A DNA stretch of 64,000 bases from contig NZ_FRDF01000008.1 in assembly GCF_900143235.1 (NCBI RefSeq), positions 62,001-126,000 of the forward strand, read 5' to 3'. The notes beneath the pieces were generated by a model. The model was given only the letters and a program-made list of their open reading frames with translations, was not told the DNA's origin and made no database searches. Source of the stretch: Erythrobacter sanguineus (lineage in GTDB: Bacteria > Pseudomonadota > Alphaproteobacteria > Sphingomonadales > Sphingomonadaceae). The position numbers and the translations under genes are program-made. How positions within the stretch are numbered: position 1 is the stretch's first letter; each line of letters begins with the position of its first letter. Of the stretch, positions 8,830 to 17,571 are shown one piece after another.

Positions 8830-9849
8830 TCAGGGACGCACCAACCCCAATGCGCGGTAGGCGGCCGTCAACGTCGGTGCGCCGCGTTCGCGCGCCTTGG
8901 CAGCGCCGCGGGCGAGAATCGCATCGAGCGTCTCGCCATCTTCCTTCAGCATGACGAAACGTTCGCGAATCGGCCCCAGCGTTGCGACCAGCAATTCCGC
9001 CAGCGCGGGCTTGAAACTGCCAAAGCCCTGCCCGCCATACTGGCCCAGCACAGCCGCCGCCGATTGTCCCGACAAGGCGGCATAGATGCCGACCAGATTG
9101 CGCGCTTCGGCCCGGTCGGCCAGCCCGGCTTCCTCGCTGGGCAGGGGTTCTGGATCGGTTTTCGCCTTCTTGATCTTCTGCGCCATGGTGTCGGCATCGT
9201 CCGACAGGTTGATGCGGCTCATGTCGGAAGGATCGGATTTCGACATCTTGGCGCTGCCATCGCGCAGCGACATGATGCGTGCGGCCTGGGCCGGGATGAT
9301 CGGATCGGGCAAGGTGAAGATCGGCGCGTCGTCCGAGGCGAAATCATTGTTGAACTTCTGCGCGATGTCGCGGGCCAGTTCCAGATGCTGCTTCTGGTCC
9401 TCGCCCACCGGCACGTGGGTCGCCTGATAGAGCAGCACGTCGGCGGCCTGCAGCACCGGGTAGGTGAACAGCGCCACGGATTGCCCTTCGCGGTTCTTGC
9501 CAGCCTTGTCCTTCCACTGGGTCATGCGGCCCAGCCACCCCATCCGTGCAGTGCCGCTCAGCAACCATTGCAGTTCGGGATGCTGCGGCACCTGCGCCTG
9601 ATTGAACAGAATCGCCTTGTCCGGATCCAGCCCGCAGGCCACCAGCGTCGCGACCAGTTCCAGCGTCGAGGCGCGCAGATCAGCCGGATCATGCGGCATC
9701 GACAAGGCGTGCAGATCGGCGATGAAGATCAGGCATTCACCCCCGGCGGCATGGGCATCATCCTGCAACGCCACGTAATTGCGGATCGCGCCGAGATAAT
9801 TGCCGAGATGAGGCTTGCCGGTGGGCTGGATGCCGGAAACGACCCGCAT
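8830..9849 (-). CDS. trpS: Tryptophanyl-tRNA synthetase
   Basis: TrpS charges tRNA(Trp). The 339-residue class I synthetase shows the HIGH-equivalent in SGIQPTGKPHLGNYLGA at the N-terminus and an intact KMSKS near residue 202. The GEDQKQHLELARDIA block that contacts the nucleotide is present. Length is normal. It starts 21 bases after the murJ stop, so secB, murJ and trpS probably form one transcription unit on the minus strand. The murJ-trpS neighbourhood is common in Alphaproteobacteria. Confidence 0.97.
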   Translation of the reverse strand: MRVVSGIQPTGKPHLGNYLGAIRNYVALQDDAHAAGGECLIFIADLHALSMPHDPADLRASTLELVATLVACGLDPDKAILFNQAQVPQHPELQWLLSGTARMGWLGRMTQWKDKAGKNREGQSVALFTYPVLQAADVLLYQATHVPVGEDQKQHLELARDIAQKFNNDFASDDAPIFTLPDPIIPAQAARIMSLRDGSAKMSKSDPSDMSRINLSDDADTMAQKIKKAKTDPEPLPSEEAGLADRAEARNLVGIYAALSGQSAAAVLGQYGGQGFGSFKPALAELLVATLGPIRERFVMLKEDGETLDAILARGAAKARERGAPTLTAAYRALGLVRP

Positions 9850-9870
9850 GATGATGAATATCCTTCGCGC

Positions 9871-11436
9871 TTATGTCTGGCGGCGCATTAGGCGCTGCAC
9901 CGTCGCCTTGTCGAGTATCCCGAGCATCACCGCGCCTGCGCCATAGGTGGCAAGGCTGACCAGCCCGATCGCGGCGATCGCCAGCAGTTTTTCGGGCATG
10001 GTGCCATCAAGCCATGGCGCAATTGCCTGCATCAGCGCCCACAGCGCCGCACCCATCGCGGCAGCGGCAACCAGAATCCGCACCAGCCGGCCAACCACCC
10101 GCGCCGGCAGGTGGAAGAACCCGCGCCGGGCAAGGATTGTGCCGAGCAGCCCGATATTGACCCATGCGCCCGCCGCCCCCGCCAGCGCAAGACCAACCAC
10201 CCCCAGCACCGGCACAAGCAGGAAATTGAGCGCAACTGTCACCACCAGGCTGGCAGCGGCGGTATAGACCGGCGTGCGGGTGTCGGCGCGGGCGAAGAAA
10301 TTGGGGGTCAGCACCTTCACCAGCACATAGGCGGGCAGACCCACCACCAGCGCCGAAACCACCATGCCCGTCACCCGCGCATCTTCGGCGGTGAAGGCCT
10401 GCCCCTGCATGAACACCTTGACGAAAGCCGATCCGGAAATGAACAGCGCCACCGCGCAAGGGACTGTCAACAGCATCGCCAGCTCGATCGCATTGGCTTG
10501 CAGCCGCACCGCTTCCTCGTCGTCGGCCTTGCTGATGTAGCGCGACAATGCGGGCAGGATCGCGGTGCCCAGCGCAATCCCGATGATGCCCAGCGGCAAC
10601 TGGTTCCAGCGGTCGGCCATGGCCATATAGGTAAGACTGCCGTCGGGCAGGCCGCGGATGAAGGCGAGGTCGATGAAACGGCTGATCTGGTAGACCCCTG
10701 CGCCGAACACCGCAGGCACGATCAGCGCCCCCATCTGCCTGACCCGTGCGGTGATTTTCGGACGGCCCAGCGGTATGCGGAAGCCTGCGCGCCGCATGAA
10801 CCAGTACAGCCACGCCAGTTGCAGCACCCCGCTGACCGAAACGGCAATGGCCAGCCCGATGCCGGTCGCCGCGCGGGTCGCTTCGCCGGGGGCCTGCACC
10901 GCGCCCCACACCAGCGCGGTGAGCAGGCAGATATTGAGCAGGATCGGCGCAGCCGCCGCAGCAGCAAAACGCGACAGCGAATTGAGGATCGCCGCCACCA
11001 GCGTCGCCAGGCTCATGAACATCAGATAGGGGAAGGCGATCCGGCCCATCAGCACGGCCAGATCATAGGTCGCACCATCACCGCGCAGGTCGGCATTGGC
11101 AAAGGCCCACAGCACCCACGGCATCGCCAGCATCATGATCGCGCCGAACACCACAAGGATCGGCAACAGCACCGCCAGCACCTCCCCGGCAAACCGCTTC
11201 GCCTCGCTTTCGCCTTCGGTCATGTGGCGGTTGAACAGCGGCACGAAGGCGGAGGCAAAGGCACCCTCGGCGAACAGACGACGGAACAGGTTGGGCAACT
11301 GGAACGCGAGCTGCCATGCATCCGCCACCCCGCCTGCCCCCAGCACGCGGGCGAGCAGGATGTCGCGGGCAAAGCCGAATATCCGGCTGACCAGCGTCAG
11401 CGAGCCGATCGTGCCGACATTCCTGAGCAGGCTCAT
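9871..11436 (-). CDS. murJ: Lipid II flippase MurJ (MviN)
   Basis: MurJ moves lipid II, the peptidoglycan precursor, across the inner membrane. The 521-residue protein belongs to the MOP superfamily and has about 14 hydrophobic segments. The N-terminus SLLRNVGTIGSLTLVSRIFGFARDI carries the family's first helix and its charged residues. LPNLFRRLFAEGAFASAFVPLF is the second conserved block. It sits between secB (28 bases upstream) and trpS (21 bases downstream) on the same strand. Assignment is secure. Confidence 0.96.
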   Translation of the reverse strand: MSLLRNVGTIGSLTLVSRIFGFARDILLARVLGAGGVADAWQLAFQLPNLFRRLFAEGAFASAFVPLFNRHMTEGESEAKRFAGEVLAVLLPILVVFGAIMMLAMPWVLWAFANADLRGDGATYDLAVLMGRIAFPYLMFMSLATLVAAILNSLSRFAAAAAAPILLNICLLTALVWGAVQAPGEATRAATGIGLAIAVSVSGVLQLAWLYWFMRRAGFRIPLGRPKITARVRQMGALIVPAVFGAGVYQISRFIDLAFIRGLPDGSLTYMAMADRWNQLPLGIIGIALGTAILPALSRYISKADDEEAVRLQANAIELAMLLTVPCAVALFISGSAFVKVFMQGQAFTAEDARVTGMVVSALVVGLPAYVLVKVLTPNFFARADTRTPVYTAAASLVVTVALNFLLVPVLGVVGLALAGAAGAWVNIGLLGTILARRGFFHLPARVVGRLVRILVAAAAMGAALWALMQAIAPWLDGTMPEKLLAIAAIGLVSLATYGAGAVMLGILDKATVQRLMRRQT

Positions 11437-11464
11437 CGCTTGCTGCGCCCGCCGGCCTTGCGGA

Positions 11465-12013
11465 TCAGGAGTTGCCGGTTACCGGCGCGACCGGATCGCC
11501 GCCGGCCGCTTCCTCGGCCCGGCGGGCCTGCAGGCGCTGGACGTAAAGCCCGTTGAAATCGATCGGATCCAGCATCAGCGGCGGGAACCCGGCATTGCGC
11601 ACCGCATCGGCCACCACCTGGCGGGCAAACGGGAACAGCAGGCGCGGCGCTTCGGCATAGAGGAAGGCATGGGCCTGTTCCTCACCGATGTTGCGCATCC
11701 CCACCAGCCCGCAATAGGCCAGATCGACGATATAGGCCTGGCCCTGCTGCGATGACGCGGTGAGCGTGAGCTTGAGCATCACCTCGTGCACGTCATTGCC
11801 GATGCTTTCCGCGCCGATATTGAACTGCACATCGATCTGCGGCGCGTCGGTCCACTGGTAGACATCGGGCGCATTGGGGTTTTCGACCGACAGATCCTTC
11901 ACATATTGCGTGATGATCCCGACCGCAGGCTGGGTGTCGGCGCCATTGGGCTTGCCTCCGCCGCCGGTGCCTGCGTTGTCGAGATTGGTGAGGACGCCAT
12001 CTTCATCGGCCAT
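11465..12013 (-). CDS. secB: Protein-export chaperone SecB
   Basis: SecB holds precursor proteins unfolded and passes them to SecA. The 182-residue product shows the family core QYVKDLSVENPNAP, then EVMLKLTLTA, and the C-terminal region LLFPFARQVVADAVRNAGFPPLMLDPIDF. It is slightly longer than the E. coli protein because of short polar ends. The ATG at 12013 follows AAGACACACCCC. It heads the secB-murJ-trpS group and is divergent from the Tim44-like gene, with 266 bases between that must carry both promoters; no other gene is seen there. Confidence 0.96.
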   Translation of the reverse strand: MADEDGVLTNLDNAGTGGGGKPNGADTQPAVGIITQYVKDLSVENPNAPDVYQWTDAPQIDVQFNIGAESIGNDVHEVMLKLTLTASSQQGQAYIVDLAYCGLVGMRNIGEEQAHAFLYAEAPRLLFPFARQVVADAVRNAGFPPLMLDPIDFNGLYVQRLQARRAEEAAGGDPVAPVTGNS

Positions 12014-12279
12014 GGGGTGTGTCTTTCAATCTGGGTAACAGGAATTGCGCCGGGCGCATGAAACAAGGCGCTGCGATGCGCTCCGGTGCCGCCGCGCGCG
12101 CCTAGCAGGCACAGCCGCGCCTCGCAACAGCGCCCGCAGGACAAAGATTCACCCCGCGCCGCAACCTAACGGATGTTGGCGAATTGTAATCAGTGCCTAT
12201 TTAAGGCAGTGTATTGTTCCTCGGGTGTTCGCTTGGCTTCGTGTCTGGCCGATGCCCACCCGCAGATCGGATATGTCTA

Positions 12280-12933
12280 GTGCTTGAAATTGTTCTCCTT
12301 GCCATGGTCGCCGCCTTTCTGGGCATGCGCCTTTATTCGGTGCTCGGACGCCGGGCGGAGCAGGAGGAGGAATCGGTGCCGCAGCGCTTCGATTCGGACG
12401 ACAAGCCTGCCAGCATCGCCCGTCCGGCCCAGACCACAGCCGCCGTGCCTGCCCGCCCGATCGAACTTGACGGGGTCATGCCGGCGGTCGAACGCGGCAT
12501 CCGCGAGATCGCCTCGGCGGATAATCGCTTCAACCTCGGCCAGTTCCTCGAAGGCGCGCGCGGGGCCTACCAGATGGTGCTCGAAGCCTTCTGGAACGCC
12601 GACCGTGAGACCTTGCGCGAATTGTGCGATGATGATGTCTATGAAGGCTTCGTCGCCGCCATCGACGCGCGTGAGGCAGCGGGCGAAACGCTGGAAAGTT
12701 CGCTCATCCGGATCGAGGAAACCCGCATCCATTCGGCTTCGCTCGACGGACGGATGGCGCGTATTTCGGTGTTGTTCATTGCCGATATCGCGTCGGTCAC
12801 CCGCGACAAGGATGGCAATGTCATCGCCGGATCGCTCGACGATGCGATCGAAAGCCGCGATGTCTGGACCTTCGCCCGCAACACCGCCGCGCGCGATCCC
12901 AACTGGCTGCTCGACGAAACCGACGAGGGTTGA
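12280..12933 (+). CDS. Tim44-domain membrane-anchored protein
   Basis: The 217-residue product begins with a hydrophobic segment (EIVLLAMVAAFLGMRLYSVLGRR) followed by a charged linker. A Tim44-like domain covers about residues 70-215 (GAYQMVLEAFWNADRETLREL and VYEGFVAAIDAREAAGE). In mitochondria Tim44 tethers the import motor; bacterial relatives such as TimA of Caulobacter are inner-membrane proteins of unclear role. The start chosen is the GTG at 12280, giving a signal-anchor at the very N-terminus; the 22 codons upstream look non-coding. mltA and smr follow on the same strand, and secB is divergent, so a protein-export role is plausible but not shown. Confidence 0.85.
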   Translation: MLEIVLLAMVAAFLGMRLYSVLGRRAEQEEESVPQRFDSDDKPASIARPAQTTAAVPARPIELDGVMPAVERGIREIASADNRFNLGQFLEGARGAYQMVLEAFWNADRETLRELCDDDVYEGFVAAIDAREAAGETLESSLIRIEETRIHSASLDGRMARISVLFIADIASVTRDKDGNVIAGSLDDAIESRDVWTFARNTAARDPNWLLDETDEG

Positions 12934-12981
12934 TTCGCCGCTGCCGGAGCGCCGCACAGGCAATCCGCTGAGAGGGAACGG

Positions 12982-14196
12982 ATGATGCGCACGGTGCTGG
13001 TGCTGGGTCTGGTGCTGGCACTGGCCGCGTGTGGCCGGATGATCCCGCAAGGCAGTTTGTCGGCCCCCGCCGCCACAGCGCCTGTTGCTGCGCCCATCAT
13101 GCCCCCCGTGGCGGCCAATGCAGTGCTAACCGGGCTGTCCGCCGGCCCCGCGCTTGCCGCGCTCGCGCTGGATGATCGCGATGCCGCGGGCGCGCTGACA
13201 AGCTTCATCGAATCCTGCCCCAAGCTGCTTGTGCGCGAGGATGCCAGCGGCCTGACCCGCGCCGACGACTGGCGCCGCCCGTGCGAAGCCGCGCGCGGCT
13301 GGCCGCAGGCGCGTGCACGCGATTTCTTCACCCGTGAATTCAGCGCGGTCCAGGTGGGGGACGGGCGCGCCTTTGCCACCGGCTATTTCGAGCCGGAGAT
13401 TGCCGGAAGCCGCACCCGCCGTCCGGGCTTTGCCGTGCCGGTCTATGCCATGCCGCCCGATCTGCTGCGCGACTGGCCCGCCGACGTGCCGCTGGCCGAA
13501 CGCACCGGCCGTCCGCCGCTGGGACGGTATGACGAGGCGGGCCGCTTCACGCTGTATCATGATCGCGCCGCAATCGAGGACGGGGCGCTCGACGAAAAGG
13601 CCCCGGTGATCGCCTGGGCCGCCGATCCGGTCGAATTCTTCTTCCTCCAGATTCAGGGTTCGGGCCGCCTCGTCACGCCCGAGGGCGAGGTTATCCGCAT
13701 CGGCTATGCCGGGCAGAACGGGCGCGAATATGTCGGCATCGGCGGGGTGATGCGGACCCGCGGCCTGCTGGGCGAAGGGCCGGGCCAATATCCTGGATCG
13801 ATGCAGGGGATCATGGCCTATATCCGCGCAAACCCGGCGCAGGGTCGCGATCTGATGCGGCTCAACAAAAGCTGGATTTTCTTTCGTGAACTCAATGGCG
13901 ACGGCCCGCTGGGCGCGCTGGGCGTGCCGGTGCGGCGTGAAAGCTCGGTCGCTGCCGATCCCGCCTTCGTGCCCTTGGGCGCGCCGGTGTGGCTGGCAAT
14001 GGACCGGGCAGAGGCGGGCGGATTGTGGATCGCACAGGACACCGGCGGGGCGATCAAGGGCGCCAATCGCTTCGATACCTTCTGGGGCGCGGGTGAGGAC
14101 GCACGGATGATCGCCGGCGGGATGAGCACGCGCGGCCGGGCCTTGGTGCTGATCCCGCGTGAGGCCGCCGCGCGGCACGGCACGGCTGGGCGATGA
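12982..14196 (+). CDS. mltA: Membrane-bound lytic murein transglycosylase A
   Basis: MltA cleaves peptidoglycan glycan strands to 1,6-anhydro products at the outer membrane. The 404-residue protein has a lipoprotein signal peptide with LAAC and Cys17. The MltA barrel includes GYFEPEIAGSRTR and IQGSGRLVTPEGEVIRIGYAGQNG. The 3D domain at the C-terminus carries IAQDTGGAIKGANRFDTFWG and the catalytic Asp of this motif family. AGAGGGAACGG precedes the ATG at 12982. It lies 48 bases after the Tim44-like gene and ten bases before smr. Identity is secure. Confidence 0.95.
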   Translation: MMRTVLVLGLVLALAACGRMIPQGSLSAPAATAPVAAPIMPPVAANAVLTGLSAGPALAALALDDRDAAGALTSFIESCPKLLVREDASGLTRADDWRRPCEAARGWPQARARDFFTREFSAVQVGDGRAFATGYFEPEIAGSRTRRPGFAVPVYAMPPDLLRDWPADVPLAERTGRPPLGRYDEAGRFTLYHDRAAIEDGALDEKAPVIAWAADPVEFFFLQIQGSGRLVTPEGEVIRIGYAGQNGREYVGIGGVMRTRGLLGEGPGQYPGSMQGIMAYIRANPAQGRDLMRLNKSWIFFRELNGDGPLGALGVPVRRESSVAADPAFVPLGAPVWLAMDRAEAGGLWIAQDTGGAIKGANRFDTFWGAGEDARMIAGGMSTRGRALVLIPREAAARHGTAGR

Positions 14197-14206
14197 GGGT
14201 GCGCCC

Positions 14207-14791
14207 ATGAAACTCCCGCGCGGGCTGAGCGCCGGGGAACAGGCCGCCTGGGCGCATCTTGCCCGCAGCGTCACCCCGCTGCCGGGGCGCGCGTCCCCCC
14301 AACCCGATCCGAAACCCAAGGCAACCCCGCCAGCGCCGCCCAAGGCCGTGTTGGCAGCGGTGGTTGCGGCAAAGCCTGCCGCGATGCGCCAACCGCGCCG
14401 CGCGCCCCCGCCGCCACCCCCGCCCCCGCCCCCGCCGCCTGTTGCCGACGCGCTGGATTCGCATTGGGACCGGCGGATGAAAGGCGGGCGGATCGCTCCC
14501 GATCTCACGCTCGACCTGCATGGCCACACGCTCGATACCGCCTATGACCGGATCATGGCCGGGCTTGATCAGGCGCGGGCGATGAATGCGCGGGTGGTGC
14601 TGGTGATCGCCGGACGCGCCCGCCCGGTCGATCCGGCCGACCGGATGGCGCGGCGCGGGGCGATCCGCGCCAAGCTGCTCGATTGGCTTGCCGCCAGCCG
14701 CCATGCAGGCGCGATTGCCGCCGTGCGCAAGGCGCACGTCAGCCACGGGGGCGAGGGCGCGCTCTATCTCGTGCTGAAACGCCCGCGCTGA
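14207..14791 (+). CDS. Smr-domain protein with proline-rich linker
   Basis: Smr domains occur in the MutS2 C-terminus and in stand-alone proteins and can act as nucleases or nucleic-acid binders. The 194-residue product has an Ala/Pro-rich N-terminal half containing a run of about 13 prolines near residues 66-78. The Smr domain follows with LTLDLHGHTLDTAYD and the C-terminal HVSHGGEGALYL. The usual central TGKG motif reads IAGRARPVDP here, so it is degenerate. The ATG at 14207 lies ten bases past the mltA stop. Function cannot be stated beyond family membership. Confidence 0.88.
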   Translation: MKLPRGLSAGEQAAWAHLARSVTPLPGRASPQPDPKPKATPPAPPKAVLAAVVAAKPAAMRQPRRAPPPPPPPPPPPPVADALDSHWDRRMKGGRIAPDLTLDLHGHTLDTAYDRIMAGLDQARAMNARVVLVIAGRARPVDPADRMARRGAIRAKLLDWLAASRHAGAIAAVRKAHVSHGGEGALYLVLKRPR

Positions 14792-14897
14792 AAGGCGGCG
14801 CCGGGCAGAACCGGCGCTTTCCTACGCGCCGCCATCCTGCCAACCTGCGCCGCATGACCTGCCGAAGCTTGCCCGTTCCCTGCCATCATGTCCCTTT

Positions 14898-14954
14898 CCA
14901 GAAACGGGGGGCCTGTCCGGAAACGGGAAACCTGCCCGGAGACGGAAGGGTTTT
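14898..14954. repeat. Three imperfect 19-base tandem repeats
   Basis: Units start at 14898, 14917 and 14936 and share the pattern CCxGAxACGG. The first two agree at 14 of 19 positions. The third runs into a 9-base hairpin (GAGACGGAA/TTCCGTCTC, 14939-14961). The array lies in the 239-base gap between smr and the DUF305 gene, which are convergent. No gene is seen in that gap. Confidence 0.6.
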
Positions 14955-15030
14955 CCGTCTCTGGACAGTGTCTCATGTGTCTCCAACATCAGGAAAGGAG
15001 GAGCAAAGCTGAACCGCTGAACGCCGCGCC

Positions 15031-17322
15031 CTAGCCGCCCTTGCGGCTCGATTCGGCGGCTTCGATCACCGCTGCATCCCACGTCACCTGGGTCTGGGTT
15101 TGCGGGTTGAAGCGCCCGTCTGCGTAAGATGCCGCCTTGGCCGCGGCGATTTCCGCTGCGGTCAGATAGTCGCTCGGTTCCAGCGCGAAGACATCGATCC
15201 CGCGGGTGATCTCGGTGCCGTAGATGTGGCCCTGATACCAGTAGGTCGACCAGTAACCGCCCAGCACCAGCTGTTCATCGTCAATCGGGCCGCGATCGAA
15301 AAAGGCAATTTCGCGCGGGTTGTCGCTGTCAGTGAAGTCCATCACGCTGAGCCCGCCCTGATACCACGCCTGCACAAACAGGTCGCGGCCCGGCACCGGA
15401 ATGATCGAGCCATTATGCGCGACGCAGTTCTCCTTGTCGCTCTGCGGCCCGGGCAGCTTGTAGTGCGAACGGAACACCAGCTTGCCATCGACGATGTCAT
15501 AGATCGCGTTGGCGCCCCAGGTCTTGGGGTCGGAAGCCCGGCAGCGCGGCCGCCCGCCGCCGCCCCATTCGTCGGTGAAGATCACCTTGGTGCCATCATT
15601 GTTGAAGGTTGCCGAATGCCAGTAGGCAAAGCCCTTGTCGGTCACCGCATCGATCCGCTGGGGGTTGAGCGGGTCGGAGATGTCGAACAGGATGCCGTTG
15701 CCCGAACAGGCCCCGGCCGCGATCTTCATCGCCGGGAACACGGTGATGTCGTGGCAGTGATTGGTTTGCGAGGTGCGCTGGGTGCCATCGCCATGGTCAC
15801 CACCGCGCCACAGGCCTGCGATTTCCCCGGTTTCGGCATCGGCAAAGACTCGCGGACTGCTGACAATCCGCGCCTTGGCCGGATCGGCCACCGGGATCTC
15901 GATTACATCGACCGAGAACAGCGCGGTGCGGGTGTCGCCCGGGATATTGCCGATGCAGCCGGCCAGTTCCTCTTCCTCGCGGATGCCGGACGTGCCCGAA
16001 TTGTAGACGATGATACGGGTATCGTCGGCGCTGACGATCGAATGCGTGTGGCTGCCGCGGCAGGTCTGCACCTGCCCGACCTGACGCACGGCGGCGAGAT
16101 CGGAGATGTCGAAGATGCGCAGGCCCCGGAACCGGTCTGCGCTGACCTTGCCATCCACGCCCTGCAACCCGCAATCGACACGCCCGCGGGTCTGTTCGAC
16201 ACTCATCACGAGGAGATTGTCGACCACCGAGACATCGCCCTGCCCGCCCGGACACACCACCGAGCTCATCAGGCCCGGCACCCCGTCGGCGCCGAGCTTG
16301 TAGATGTTGAAGCCATGGTAACTGCCTGCAACCATGATATCGTCGAAGAACGCCATGTCGGTATTGGCGAAGTCGAGCAGCGGCGAACGTTCGGCAAACT
16401 GGGTGAGGCTTTCCTCCTCGCCGCGTTCGGGCGTCGCTTCGCCTGCTGCCTCGGCAACCCCGGTTCCGGCTTCAGCGGCATCGGCAGCGTCAGCAGTTTC
16501 GGCTTCGTCCTTGTCCGCATCCTTCTCGGGCGCGACCGGCAGGCGCAGATCGGCCGGGTTATCGGGGTTGAAGAACCCGGCGGGCTTCCTGAAGCTGGCG
16601 ACCTTGGTGAGGTTCATGATCGCCTCGCCCGCATTGTCGAACCCGGCGGCAAGCCCGGCACGCGGATCTTCGGAAAGACCCGCGAGCAGCACGTCCATCC
16701 GCTCGATCTCGCCGGTCTGTTCGTTCTCGATATCGCCGGTAAAACGATACAGCACCGGGTCGGCGGCGGTGCCGGGCTGGCCGAGCAGATCCTCGACCAT
16801 GTCGACCGCGCCTTCATGATGGGCGATCATCAGGGTCAGAAACTGGCGGTCGAAATCGACACCCTTGGCCGCGGCGAGCGCCTTCATGTCATCGGGCGAA
16901 GCCATGCCCGCCATCATGTGATGCATATGCGCGGCATGCCCCTTCATCTTCGGGTCTTCGGCCAGCTCGCCGCGCTCGGCCAGCCAGGTCTTCATGAAGG
17001 CGATCTCGTCGGCCTGGCTCGATTCGATCCGTCCCGCGATGGCCACGATCTCTTCGGTATTGGTGCGATCCTTGACCAGCACGGCCATCTCCACCGCCTG
17101 CTGGTGATGGACAATCATGTGCTGCATGAAGGTGACATCGGCCGGCGCATAGCTGGCCGCGGCAAGCTTGGTCGCTTCATCGGCGGTCAGCAAGCGGCTG
17201 TCCTGCCCTGGTGCGCCGGGCTGGACGATCGGCGCGCTCTGAGCGAAGGCAAAGCCCGAAGTGCCAAGCAGCAATGCGGAAAGAACTGCGCCCGATGCGC
17301 GCAGGCGGTTTACGTTGGTCAT
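15031..17322 (-). CDS. Exported DUF305 plus LVIVD-type beta-propeller protein
   Basis: The 763-residue product has a Sec signal peptide (ALLLGTSGFAFAQS). A DUF305 region covers about residues 25-230, with two metal-ligand clusters: FMQHMIVHHQQAVEMA and LTLMIAHHEGAVDMV, separated by HAAHMHHMMAGM. An acidic Ala-rich linker leads to a C-terminal region from about residue 310 that looks like repeated LVIVD propeller blades (for example DNLLVMSVEQTRG, GLRIFDISDLAAVRQVG, GILFDISDPLNPQRID). DUF305 proteins are often linked to copper; the fused propeller is of unknown role. The ATG at 17322 follows AAGGGGACATC. It is divergent from the serine hydrolase at 17572. Confidence 0.88.
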   Translation of the reverse strand: MTNVNRLRASGAVLSALLLGTSGFAFAQSAPIVQPGAPGQDSRLLTADEATKLAAASYAPADVTFMQHMIVHHQQAVEMAVLVKDRTNTEEIVAIAGRIESSQADEIAFMKTWLAERGELAEDPKMKGHAAHMHHMMAGMASPDDMKALAAAKGVDFDRQFLTLMIAHHEGAVDMVEDLLGQPGTAADPVLYRFTGDIENEQTGEIERMDVLLAGLSEDPRAGLAAGFDNAGEAIMNLTKVASFRKPAGFFNPDNPADLRLPVAPEKDADKDEAETADAADAAEAGTGVAEAAGEATPERGEEESLTQFAERSPLLDFANTDMAFFDDIMVAGSYHGFNIYKLGADGVPGLMSSVVCPGGQGDVSVVDNLLVMSVEQTRGRVDCGLQGVDGKVSADRFRGLRIFDISDLAAVRQVGQVQTCRGSHTHSIVSADDTRIIVYNSGTSGIREEEELAGCIGNIPGDTRTALFSVDVIEIPVADPAKARIVSSPRVFADAETGEIAGLWRGGDHGDGTQRTSQTNHCHDITVFPAMKIAAGACSGNGILFDISDPLNPQRIDAVTDKGFAYWHSATFNNDGTKVIFTDEWGGGGRPRCRASDPKTWGANAIYDIVDGKLVFRSHYKLPGPQSDKENCVAHNGSIIPVPGRDLFVQAWYQGGLSVMDFTDSDNPREIAFFDRGPIDDEQLVLGGYWSTYWYQGHIYGTEITRGIDVFALEPSDYLTAAEIAAAKAASYADGRFNPQTQTQVTWDAAVIEAAESSRKGG

Positions 17323-17471
17323 GATGTCCCCTTGGGCCCGATGGTTGACGTGCAGACTGGCGTTATCCGCTGGGCAGTCAAGTGGCGGAATGACACTGCA
17401 ACTCCCCTTTCGACGAATTGGCGATGCGAATCGAGCAGAGGCTTTGGCTGTCCGGTCGTGTCATGCGCACC

Positions 17472-17491
17472 TTTCGTCGCACAGGACGAAA
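17472..17491. promoter_or_regulatory. Inverted repeat in the divergent intergenic region
   Basis: TTTCGTC and GACGAAA form 7-base arms around GCACAG, 80 bases before the serine hydrolase start and 149 bases before the DUF305 gene start. It has the form of an operator for a dimeric regulator. No regulator is assigned. Confidence 0.4.
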
Positions 17492-17571
17492 TGAACCCTT
17501 GCCGAGGCGAATCGCCCGTGCCTAGGATGATCATTAAGCCTGTCGAAACCGCAAGAAAGTAGCTTCAGACC

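Noticed and set aside
9405-9420. Other CACGTG cores in the window as extra parS sites
   Set aside because: Their flanks do not extend the palindrome; only 22387-22402 fits the full consensus.
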